Assembly: GCF_003325375.1 (NCBI RefSeq)
Contig: NZ_CP030864.1
Coordinates: 1 to 64,000, forward strand
Direction: 5' to 3'
DNA length: 64,000 bases
Origin: Streptomyces globosus
GTDB lineage: Bacteria > Actinomycetota > Actinomycetes > Streptomycetales > Streptomycetaceae
The translations under genes were made by a program, and so were the position numbers. Shown piece by piece: positions 16,546 to 23,169 of the stretch (position 1 is its first letter; the number at the start of each line of letters is the position of its first letter). A model generated the notes under the pieces. It ran no database searches. It saw only the letters and a program-made list of their open reading frames with translations, and had not been told where the DNA came from.

Positions 16546-16920
16546 ATGTTCGTTCGCAGCCTTGATGACGTCGCTCCCGTCGAGTGGGGCAACGGCCTGA
16601 GCACCCGGCTGCTGACCAAGTCCGACGGCATGGGCTTCGCGGTCTGCGACACGATCGTCCGCCAGGGCACCACCAGCGCCCTGCAGTACCGCAACCACCT
16701 GGAGGCCTGCTACTGCGTCGGCGGCTCCGGCGAGGTCGTCGAGACGGACGGCACCCGCCACAAGATCGTGCCCGGCACCATCTACGTCCTCAACGAGCAC
16801 GACCCGCACTACCTGGTGGCCTCCGACTACGAGGACCTGCACCTCGTGTCGATCTTCAACCCGCCGATCGTCGGCGACGAGAAGCACACCCTCTCCGAGG
16901 ACGGCTTCTCCCAGTACTGA
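16546..16920 (+). CDS. ectoine-synthase-like cupin
   Basis: A 124-residue single-domain cupin that matches EctC along its whole length: 'STRLLTKSDGMGF', 'YRNHLEACYCVGGSGEV', 'PGTIYVLNEHDPHYL' and 'VSIFNPPIVGDEKH'. The iron ligands known from EctC are kept (Glu53, Tyr80, His88; spacing as in the Paenibacillus lautus enzyme). EctC cyclises N-gamma-acetyl-diaminobutyrate to the cyclic amidine ectoine. No ectA, ectB, ectD or ask_ect gene lies nearby; the neighbours are an aminoacyl carrier and a flavoenzyme. A role in ring closure or water elimination on a cluster-specific substrate is therefore more likely than osmolyte synthesis. Start: ATG with AAGGAG upstream. Confidence 0.85.
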   Translation: MFVRSLDDVAPVEWGNGLSTRLLTKSDGMGFAVCDTIVRQGTTSALQYRNHLEACYCVGGSGEVVETDGTRHKIVPGTIYVLNEHDPHYLVASDYEDLHLVSIFNPPIVGDEKHTLSEDGFSQY

Positions 16921-17015
16921 GCCGCCCAGCCCGGGCCGGCCCGCTTCCCACCCCAGTCGTGGGCCGGCCCGGGCGACGGGCCCCTCACCCGACCACCGCC
17001 GACCTAGGACCCGCC

Positions 17016-18134
17016 TTGACCGACGACCTCTTCCATCTCACCGCCCCGTGGGCCCAGCAGCTGAACGCGGATACCCGCGAGCTGGACGCGGCGGGCGCCT
17101 TCCCCCACGACAAGTGGAAGGTCCTGCAGGAGACCGGTCTCCTGCGGACGCACTTCGCCCCGGAGTTCGGCGGCGCCGGCCACGGCGTGACGGCGACCAT
17201 GCGGGCTCTGGAGGGCCTGGGCTACGTCTGCCACGACGCCGGCCTGTCCTTCTCCGCCTCGACCCAGATCGTCTCCGTGGGAGTGCCGCTGCAGCGCTTC
17301 GGCAGCCAGGAGCTGAAGGAACGCCACCTGCCGAGGATCATGTCCGGCGAGGCGATCACCGCGCACGCGATCACGGAGGAGTCCGGCGGCTCGGACGCGA
17401 TGAACCTCGCCGCGACCGCCCGCCGCGACGGCGACCACTACGTGGTCAGCGGCGGCAAGATGTTCATCACGAACGCCCCCGTCGCCGACCTGTTCCTGCT
17501 GTACGTGCGCACCGGCAAGCCGGGCCCCTTCGGCCTGACCACCCTGCTCGTCGAGGCCGCCACGCCCGGTCTGACGGCGGGCCCGGCGATGGACAAGATC
17601 GGCCTGCGCACCAGCCCGGTCGGCACGCTCTCCTTCGACGAGCTGCGCGTCCCCGTCAGTCAGCGGGTCGGGCAGGAGGGCACCGGCTTCCTCATCCTGG
17701 ACCACGTGATGAAGCGGGAGGTCCTCTTCGGCTTCTCCATCACGCTGGGCGAGATGACGCGGCGCCTGGAGGAGACCATCGCCTACGCCGGGAAGCGCCA
17801 CCAGTTCGGACAGCCCATCGGCTCCTACCAGGCGGTCTCCCACAAGATCGCCGACATGAAGATGCGGGTCGAGACGGCCCGCAAGTGGCTCGCCGACACC
17901 GGAGTGAAGGTCGAGGCCGGCCAGGACGCCTCGCTCGACCTGGCGGCCACCAAGACGATCGTGTCCGAGGCCAATGTGCAGACCGCACTGGACGCGGTGC
18001 AGATTCACGGCGGCCGCGGCGTGCTCACCGAACACGGCATCGAGCGGGACCTGCGCAACTCGATCGCCGGAACCATCTACTCGGGCACATCCGAGATCCA
18101 GCGCAACCGCATCGCCACACTCCTCGGTCTCTGA
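17016..18134 (+). CDS. acyl-CoA-dehydrogenase-like flavoenzyme, probably acting on a carrier-bound substrate
   Basis: A 372-residue protein. The only good start is a TTG at 17016, with AGGA six bases upstream. All three acyl-CoA dehydrogenase domains are present: N-terminal helices, the beta domain with 'AITEESGGSDAMNL' and 'GGKMFITNAPVADL' (FAD contacts), and the C-terminal helical domain with 'RHQFGQPIGSYQAV' and 'QIHGGRGVLTEHGIERDLR'. The usual base of short/medium-chain enzymes (Glu in 'YEGT') is Ser here ('YSGTSEIQR'), but Glu235 in 'KREVLFG' aligns with the alternative base of isovaleryl-CoA dehydrogenase. That placement is also described for AnaB-type prolyl-carrier oxidases. With the ligase and carrier genes, this suggests alpha-beta or ring desaturation of a tethered amino acid. 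Confidence 0.85.
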   Translation: MTDDLFHLTAPWAQQLNADTRELDAAGAFPHDKWKVLQETGLLRTHFAPEFGGAGHGVTATMRALEGLGYVCHDAGLSFSASTQIVSVGVPLQRFGSQELKERHLPRIMSGEAITAHAITEESGGSDAMNLAATARRDGDHYVVSGGKMFITNAPVADLFLLYVRTGKPGPFGLTTLLVEAATPGLTAGPAMDKIGLRTSPVGTLSFDELRVPVSQRVGQEGTGFLILDHVMKREVLFGFSITLGEMTRRLEETIAYAGKRHQFGQPIGSYQAVSHKIADMKMRVETARKWLADTGVKVEAGQDASLDLAATKTIVSEANVQTALDAVQIHGGRGVLTEHGIERDLRNSIAGTIYSGTSEIQRNRIATLLGL

Positions 18135-18177
18135 CCGACCGGCCTCCGGCCGAGCCCTCGACCGACAGGAAACCCGC

Positions 18178-18855
18178 ATGACCGACCATCTGGAACGACT
18201 CACCCGGCCCACCGAGTTCCTCGACTACGAGACCGACGCAGTGCAGGCCTTCATCGACCACGCCGTCAAGGACCGCGCCGCGGACCGGACGGCCAACGCC
18301 GTCGAGCTGTACCACGCGGTGCGCGACGACGTCTTCTACGAGGTGTACGGCGCCCCCCTCTCCCGGGAGGGCCTGCGGGCCTCGACCACTGCCACCTCCA
18401 AGGAAGGGTTCTGCCTGCACAAGTCCGCGCTCTACGCGGCCTGCGTGCGCGCGCTCGGCATCCCCTCCCGGCTCGTCTACGGCGACGTGCGCAACCACCT
18501 CGCCTCGCCGCGGCTGCTGAAGCACATCGGCGGCGACGTGTTCTTCCACGGCCTCACCCAGGTCCACCTGAACGGCAGGTGGATCAAGGCCACGCCGGTG
18601 TTCAACAAGGTGCTCTGCAAGCTCTACGGCATGGAGGCGCTGGAGTTCGACGGCGTCAGCGACAGCCTCTACCACCCCTTCAGTGAGGGCGGCGGCTCCA
18701 TGGAGTTCCTCACGGACCACGGTTCCTTCGACGATGTCCCCTACGACTTCGTCATGTCCCACATGCGCAGCAAGCACCCCGGTTTCCTCGACGCCGACGG
18801 AACCGGCACCGTCCGCGGCGGCAGCCTGGCGGACGAGTCCGCACTCACCCGGTAG
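18178..18855 (+). CDS. transglutaminase-like protein
   Basis: A 225-residue protein with a transglutaminase/protease-like core: Cys79 in 'KEGFCLHKSALYAACVRALG', the strand 'IPSRLVYGDVRNHL', and His124 in 'FFHGLTQVHLNGRWIKATP'. The third triad residue, normally Asp in a 'DPT' motif, is Thr140 here, so the triad is Cys-His only or is completed elsewhere. In other natural product pathways (AdmF of andrimid) such proteins form amide bonds between a carrier-bound acyl group and an amine. Acylation or amide exchange on the unit made by this operon is a reasonable guess. It starts 43 bases after the flavoenzyme gene, with AGGAAA upstream. Confidence 0.75.
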   Translation: MTDHLERLTRPTEFLDYETDAVQAFIDHAVKDRAADRTANAVELYHAVRDDVFYEVYGAPLSREGLRASTTATSKEGFCLHKSALYAACVRALGIPSRLVYGDVRNHLASPRLLKHIGGDVFFHGLTQVHLNGRWIKATPVFNKVLCKLYGMEALEFDGVSDSLYHPFSEGGGSMEFLTDHGSFDDVPYDFVMSHMRSKHPGFLDADGTGTVRGGSLADESALTR

Positions 18856-18866
18856 GAGATCCCGAC

Positions 18867-19673
18867 ATGACCGACACGACCTCTCCCACCGACGGCTGGG
18901 ACGCCTCGATTCGGATCGGCGTCGTCGTGCCGCACGCCGACGTCGGCCCGGAGGCCGAGCTGCAGGCCATCGCCCCCGCCTCCGTGTCAGTCCACGCCTC
19001 GCGCATCCACTTCGCGGCGATGCGTGCCGGCGGCGAGATGGACGAGAAGATACCGCACGCCCCCGTCCGGGCCTTCGTCGAGCCGCCCTACCTCGACCAG
19101 GCGGTGGAACTGCTCGCCGCGTCCCCGCTGCACGCCCTCACCCTCGGCTTCACCTCCTCCAGCTACGTCCTGAAGGCGGAGGGCGAGCGGGAGCTGTACG
19201 AGCGGCTGCGGCCGGTCACCCGTGACCTGCCGATCACCGGCACCACCAAGGCCGCCCGGGCCGCGTTCGACGCCCTGGGCGCGCGCAGGATCGCGGTGGT
19301 CAACCCGCCGTGGTTCGACGACGAGCTCTCCGGCCAGGGCGCCGACTACTTCCGTGAGTTCGGCTTCGAGGTGGTCCACCACGGCCCGTGCGGACTGCCC
19401 TCCGACCAGAAGGCGATCACGCCGGGCAACCTGTCCGCGTGGATCCGCACCATCGCCGAGCACCGTCCGGACGCCGTTCTCGTCGCCGGCAACGGCATCC
19501 GCGCGGTGGGCACCATCAAGCCGCTCGAAGCGGAGCTCGGCTTCCACGTGGTCACCGCAAACCAGGTGATCCTGTGGCACGCCCTGCACCTGGCCGGTGC
19601 CGCCGACACCGCCCTCGGCATCAGCGACTACGGCCACCTGTTCGGCACGTCGCCGAAGAGCGAGGACGCGTGA
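18867..19673 (+). CDS. Asp/Glu-racemase / arylmalonate-decarboxylase superfamily protein without the usual cysteines
   Basis: A 268-residue two-lobed protein recognisable from 'IRIGVVVPHADVGPEAE', 'GFTSSSYVL', 'ITGTTKAARAAFDALGARRIAVVNP' and 'IKPLEAELGFHVVTANQVILWHAL', the layout of maleate isomerase and arylmalonate decarboxylase. These enzymes use one or two cysteines. At the first site this protein has Thr-Ser-Ser (96-98); at the second, where family members have Cys, it has Gly208 ('AGNGIRAVG'). It can hardly use the known cysteine chemistry; it may be a lyase or isomerase of another kind, or a binding protein. It overlaps the next gene by GTGA and follows the transglutaminase-like gene by 11 bases. 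Confidence 0.75.
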   Translation: MTDTTSPTDGWDASIRIGVVVPHADVGPEAELQAIAPASVSVHASRIHFAAMRAGGEMDEKIPHAPVRAFVEPPYLDQAVELLAASPLHALTLGFTSSSYVLKAEGERELYERLRPVTRDLPITGTTKAARAAFDALGARRIAVVNPPWFDDELSGQGADYFREFGFEVVHHGPCGLPSDQKAITPGNLSAWIRTIAEHRPDAVLVAGNGIRAVGTIKPLEAELGFHVVTANQVILWHALHLAGAADTALGISDYGHLFGTSPKSEDA

Positions 19674-19930
19674 GCCTGCTGAACGCGACCGGGTACGAAG
19701 CGGTCTTCGCGACGCCCGAGGGCGACACCTACCGCATCCCGCTGGTGTGCTGGCGCGAGGACGAGGACCGGGTGTACGGCATGGTCCTGGTCAAGGGACA
19801 GCTGCGGTGCGCGGAGCGGGTGCGGCACTTTCTGCGGTACGGCACCCGGGCCGCGGCCGGGCCGGACGACGAGGCCGGCACGCCCGGCACCGCGCCGCAC
19901 GCCGCCGCCCTGCCCACGGCACTCCGCTGA
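19670..19930 (+). CDS. orphan 86-aa protein, last gene of the cassette
   Basis: Starts with a GTG that overlaps the preceding stop codon (GTGA), so it is translationally coupled to the racemase-like gene. The first ~60 residues look folded: 'NATGYEAVFATPEGDTYRIPLVCWREDEDRVYGMVLVKGQLRCAERVRHFLRYG' is a beta-rich stretch with two cysteines (written here only as landmarks at about residues 5-58). The tail is Ala/Gly/Pro-rich. I do not recognise the family. Coupling suggests a partner or accessory subunit of the racemase-like protein. A strong hairpin starts 20 bases after the stop. Confidence 0.6.
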   Translation: MSLLNATGYEAVFATPEGDTYRIPLVCWREDEDRVYGMVLVKGQLRCAERVRHFLRYGTRAAAGPDDEAGTPGTAPHAAALPTALR

Positions 19931-19949
19931 CCGGGGCCCGGAGCGGGAC

Positions 19950-19992
19950 GAGGGGCCCGTGACCCACCGAGCCGGTGGGTCACGGGCCCCTC
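19950..19992. terminator. bidirectional terminator hairpin, 19-bp stem
   Basis: A perfect inverted repeat (19950-19968 with 19974-19992) around a 5-base loop. It lies between the end of the plus-strand cassette and the end of the minus-strand IS701-like gene and can serve both. Confidence 0.85.
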
Positions 19993-20006
19993 GCACAGGG
20001 ACCTGC

Positions 20007-21188
20007 CTACGCCGACAGCAGGTCCATGGACCGGTCGAAGTCGCTCTCCCGCGACCAGTCGCCCGGCATGTCGAGGGCGCCGTGCCCGTCGGCGGCGGTC
20101 GTGAGCCGGCTGTGGGCGAAGGCGGCGGAGACCAGCGTCATGTGGTGGTGCCAGCCGGGGAACGACCGGCCCTCGAAGTCCCGCAAGCCGAAGCCGCGCT
20201 CGAGCAGGCTGACGGTCTCGCCGACCGCCGCGGTCCGGTCCGCGTACTGCATGAGTTCACCGACCGGCCGGTCCACGATGTTGGTGAGCCACAGCCGGCC
20301 GCTGCTGTCGGCCCTGGTGCCAGGCCCGGCGAACAGCCGGAACGGCTGCGGCCGCTGCTCGTCCCGCGCGAACGGGAGCTGCACCAGCTGGTTGCGTACC
20401 AGGCCCCGCACCGCCCGCTCCGGTCCGCTCGGACCGTCCAGCATCCGGGCCGCAGCCCGCGGCCGGGCACGGACGGGCCGGGCGGCGGGGAAGGGCGCGA
20501 GCGGCAGGCCGTCGGGGACGGCGACGACGAAGTCGCGCCGGGCCCGGATCAGAACGTGCAGCAGCGGACGCACGTCCAGGTAGCCGTCGACGCCGACGAC
20601 CACCGGGACCGGCTCGTGCCGCGAGGGCCGCAGCAGCAGCTCGATCAGGCTCAGGACGGGGCTCTCCGGCCGGGCGACCGCCGCGTCGGGGACGCGGGCA
20701 CGCTCCCGCAGGTCGCCCCGCGCCCACGGCTCGGGCAGCAACAGGCTCCAACCGCACGGGAAGTCGCCGATGTCCGTCGACATGAACAGCGCGGTGCCGA
20801 CCTGGCAGTTGACGGTGCGTCCGGTGTGCGGGATGAACCGGCGGTGCACGCCGCACGACCTCTCGCCCCGCTTGGGCAGGACGACCGGGGCGATCGTCCA
20901 GGCCCGGGGCCGCACCCGGCCCTCGATCCAGTGCCGTAGCCGGTCGCAGACGGGCCTCCAGTCCCACGGGCTCTCGTTGATGAACTGGTGCAGTGCCTGC
21001 GCCGCCGTCGGCGAGTCGCTCGCCGCCGCGGCGAGGCGACGCATCGACTTCTTTCCCGGTGTGGTGAGCAGGCCCAGCACATAGGCGTGGGCCCATCTGC
21101 GCTGGTCGCTCCTGCGCAGATCTCCGAAGAGCAGGTCAGTGAACCGGTTGACGGAATCCACTCCCCCGGATCCGGCTGTCCCCCTCAT
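20007..21188 (-). CDS. IS701-like protein with degenerate DDE site (probably domesticated)
   Basis: A 393-residue protein of the IS701 transposase family, recognisable from 'GVHRRFIPHTGRTVNCQVG', 'GWSLLLPEPWARGDLRERA' and 'LRDFEGRSFPGWHHHMTLVSAAF'. In active members the first catalytic aspartate lies in a 'DDT' motif right before 'FPKKG'; here the place reads Ala-Pro-Val (residues 100-102, before 'LPKRG'). The second Asp region ('VGVDGYLDVRPLL') is present and the Glu is shifted. No terminal inverted repeats were found. The gene has a good ribosome binding site and an operator-like sequence (21246-21262) resembling the one before the GBL receptor. Such orphan proteins recur beside Streptomyces antibiotic clusters; a regulatory role is inference. 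Confidence 0.75.
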   Translation of the reverse strand: MRGTAGSGGVDSVNRFTDLLFGDLRRSDQRRWAHAYVLGLLTTPGKKSMRRLAAAASDSPTAAQALHQFINESPWDWRPVCDRLRHWIEGRVRPRAWTIAPVVLPKRGERSCGVHRRFIPHTGRTVNCQVGTALFMSTDIGDFPCGWSLLLPEPWARGDLRERARVPDAAVARPESPVLSLIELLLRPSRHEPVPVVVGVDGYLDVRPLLHVLIRARRDFVVAVPDGLPLAPFPAARPVRARPRAAARMLDGPSGPERAVRGLVRNQLVQLPFARDEQRPQPFRLFAGPGTRADSSGRLWLTNIVDRPVGELMQYADRTAAVGETVSLLERGFGLRDFEGRSFPGWHHHMTLVSAAFAHSRLTTAADGHGALDMPGDWSRESDFDRSMDLLSA

Positions 21189-21245
21189 ACCTTCTCCCTC
21201 TCTCGGTGCGTCACAGCTCCGTGTGGGCTTCGCATCACAATAAAG

Positions 21246-21262
21246 AGAATGAGCACTATTTT
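21246..21262. promoter_or_regulatory. GBL-receptor-type operator candidate upstream of the IS701-like gene
   Basis: AGAATGAGCACTATTTT matches 14 of 17 positions with 23816-23832 and lies in the same orientation relative to the minus-strand gene it precedes. Four of the five bases just left of it (21241-21245) also agree with 23811-23815. It is AT-rich in a very GC-rich background. Confidence 0.5.
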
Positions 21263-21391
21263 CTTACGGGGAAGGAGTCCTCGGCTGCGACTTCGCCAAC
21301 TTCCCGGGCGGCCGGAAGCCCGGCTCCACCGGCGCCGAACCAGGGCAGGTCCAGGCGACCGCGCGCCGGCGCGGCGCGGACCGGTACGGCG

Positions 21392-21434
21392 GGGATCGAA
21401 AGGGCCGGGATCGAAAGGCCGGGATCGAAAGGGC
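21392..21434. repeat. three tandem copies of a 14-16-bp unit
   Basis: The unit GGGATCGAAAGGCC, with one-base variations, is repeated three times directly downstream of the pseudo-receptor TetR stop codon. Its function is unknown; it could be slippage or a binding array. Confidence 0.6.
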
Positions 21435-21439
21435 GGGGG

Positions 21440-22006
21440 TCAGAGCTGGAGGCCCGCGGCGAACCGCTGCCACAGGCGGCCCAGTTCCTCCCGGACGGAC
21501 TCCACCGGGCGGCCGGCCCGCATCCGGGCCCCCGCGCCGGCCAGCAGGTAGGCGATCAGCAGCCGGACGTCGGCGACGACCGTGGCGTCCGCTCCGCCCG
21601 CCCGGGCCCGCTCGAGGGCGTGGTCGAGGGCGGGGCGCCAGGCCTCCTCCCAGGAGGCGCACTCGTCGGGACACTCGTCCAGAAGGCGTACGGTCGCACG
21701 GGCGTGGACGTCCTGCTCCAGGAGGCCGACGACGACCTGCGTGAGCTGCTCGGCGGCGCCCATGCCCGGGTCGGTGATCCGCTCCACCTCGCCCACCGCC
21801 GCACGGGCGGCCTCGACGCCGGCGTCGGCGACGGCGCGGGCGAGCTCCTCCTTGGACAGGAAGTGGAAGGTCAGCGCGCCCGAGGTCACGCCGGCGGCGG
21901 TGGCGATACGGGCCACGGTGGCGCCGGCGTAGCCCAGGCGGGCGAACTGGCCCGCGGCGGCGGTGATCAGTGCAGACCGGGTCTTCCGTGCCCGTACCTG
22001 CCTCAT
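21440..22006 (-). CDS. TetR-family regulator, pseudo-GBL-receptor type
   Basis: A 188-residue protein with an ArpA-like N-terminal HTH ('RKTRSALITAAAGQFARLGYAGATVARIATAAGVTSGALTFHF' spans about residues 7-49, given as landmarks 'TAAAGQFARLGYAGATVARI' and 'AGVTSGALTFHF'). The C-terminal domain is shorter and lacks most of the ligand-pocket residues seen in the receptor at 23166-23792. Such pseudo-receptors often bind the antibiotic or its intermediates instead of GBLs and act late in the cascade. It starts at ATG 22006; a GTG one codon earlier is possible. The 203 bases between it and the SDR gene hold a 10-bp palindrome (22013-22022). Confidence 0.8.
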   Translation of the reverse strand: MRQVRARKTRSALITAAAGQFARLGYAGATVARIATAAGVTSGALTFHFLSKEELARAVADAGVEAARAAVGEVERITDPGMGAAEQLTQVVVGLLEQDVHARATVRLLDECPDECASWEEAWRPALDHALERARAGGADATVVADVRLLIAYLLAGAGARMRAGRPVESVREELGRLWQRFAAGLQL

Positions 22007-22209
22007 CACGACGGGACGTCCCGGTACGGGACCGCAGGTCCGGCAGGCCTGGCGCCCCGGGGACTCCGTGCGAGCTGCACAGCTCCTCCCGTACTCCTGT
22101 GGCCGTCTCCCGTCACAACCCCTAAACCGTACCGGGCAGTCCGGTGAACACTGATCGGCCTCCCGGCCGTGAGGACGACTTTGGCATGTTGGCCGTAACG
22201 GAATCCCTT

Positions 22210-23169
22210 TCACGCCGCCGCGCGGACGGCACCGCCCCTCCGGTGCAGGTGAGCGCGGTACCAGGGCGCCGCCGCCGCGAGGCGGGCCAGCGGGCCGGGG
22301 CCCGCGGCGGCGCCGGCCGCGATCCAGATGCCGTCGCTGCGGTACCAGTGATCGGTCGCCAGGAGCGCGAACTGGCGCTCGCTCACGCCCCCCGGTCCGC
22401 TGCGCAGCCGCTCCAGGCACTCCTGCCAAGACCAGTCCGTCGGCGCGGCGGGCAGGATGTCGAGTTCCGACAGCCTGGCCATCAGGTCGCCGTTGCGCAC
22501 GGGCGTGGGGTGGCTGGCGTGGTGGACGCCCGCGGGCACCGGGTCCGGGGCCAGCACGAGCGCCGCGATCAGCCGGGCGAGATCCTCCGCGTCGACCATG
22601 GACAGCAGCCCGCGGCCGCTGTCCCAGCGGGCGGGCACCAGGGCGAGCAGGTCGGCGAGCGCGGGCACCACCCACCGGTCGCCCACCCCGGTGACCAGGC
22701 CCGGCCGCAGCACCGTGCCGCCGGCGGCGAGCACCGCTTCCTCACCTGCCAGGCGGGACCGGCTGGCAGGCGACAGCGGGGCGGGCGCGACCCCGTTCTC
22801 GGTGATGCCGCGGTGCGGGCCCGCGCCGTAGACGGCGGCCGTGGACAGGTGGACGATGCGGCGCACCCCGGCACGCTCGGCCTCGGCAACGAGCGCCGCG
22901 GTGCCGTGGCGGTTGACCGCATCGCAGGCGGCCTCGTCGCCCGCGACCAGGGCGGCCAGGTGCACGAGGACGTCGACGCCCCGGGCGAGCCCGCGCAGGG
23001 ACTCCGGGTCGGACAGGTCGGCGCGGCGGCAGGCGACGCCGGGGGCGCTCGCCGAGCGCCCCGCGACCACCACGTCCAGGCCCTGGCCGGCGCGGCGCGC
23101 CCCGAGCAGCCGGCGCAGCACCTTCGAACCGATGAACCCGGTGGCTCCGGTCACCAGGACGGTGGTCAT
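22210..23169 (-). CDS. NAD(P)-dependent SDR (epimerase type) of the GBL locus
   Basis: A 319-residue extended short-chain dehydrogenase with the Rossmann motif 'VLVTGATGFIGSKV' at the very N-terminus, 'DVLVHLAALV' and 'IVHLSTAAVYGAG'. The catalytic Tyr-x3-Lys is not seen: the place reads 'LSPASRSRLAGEEAV', with Ala for Tyr and Arg for Lys. Its start codon overlaps the stop of the GBL-receptor gene (ATGA), so the two are co-translated. In other Streptomyces, reductases or epimerases beside afsA homologues modify the butyrolactone side chain or ring. The missing YxxxK leaves its chemistry open. Confidence 0.8.
   Translation of the reverse strand: MTTVLVTGATGFIGSKVLRRLLGARRAGQGLDVVVAGRSASAPGVACRRADLSDPESLRGLARGVDVLVHLAALVAGDEAACDAVNRHGTAALVAEAERAGVRRIVHLSTAAVYGAGPHRGITENGVAPAPLSPASRSRLAGEEAVLAAGGTVLRPGLVTGVGDRWVVPALADLLALVPARWDSGRGLLSMVDAEDLARLIAALVLAPDPVPAGVHHASHPTPVRNGDLMARLSELDILPAAPTDWSWQECLERLRSGPGGVSERQFALLATDHWYRSDGIWIAAGAAAGPGPLARLAAAAPWYRAHLHRRGGAVRAAA

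Noticed and set aside
16546-16920. An ectoine biosynthesis cluster
   Set aside because: Only an EctC-like gene is present; ectA, ectB and ectD are absent and the operon partners are a ligase, a carrier and a flavoenzyme.
20007-21188. An active IS701 insertion sequence
   Set aside because: No terminal inverted repeats were found around the gene and the first catalytic Asp is missing.
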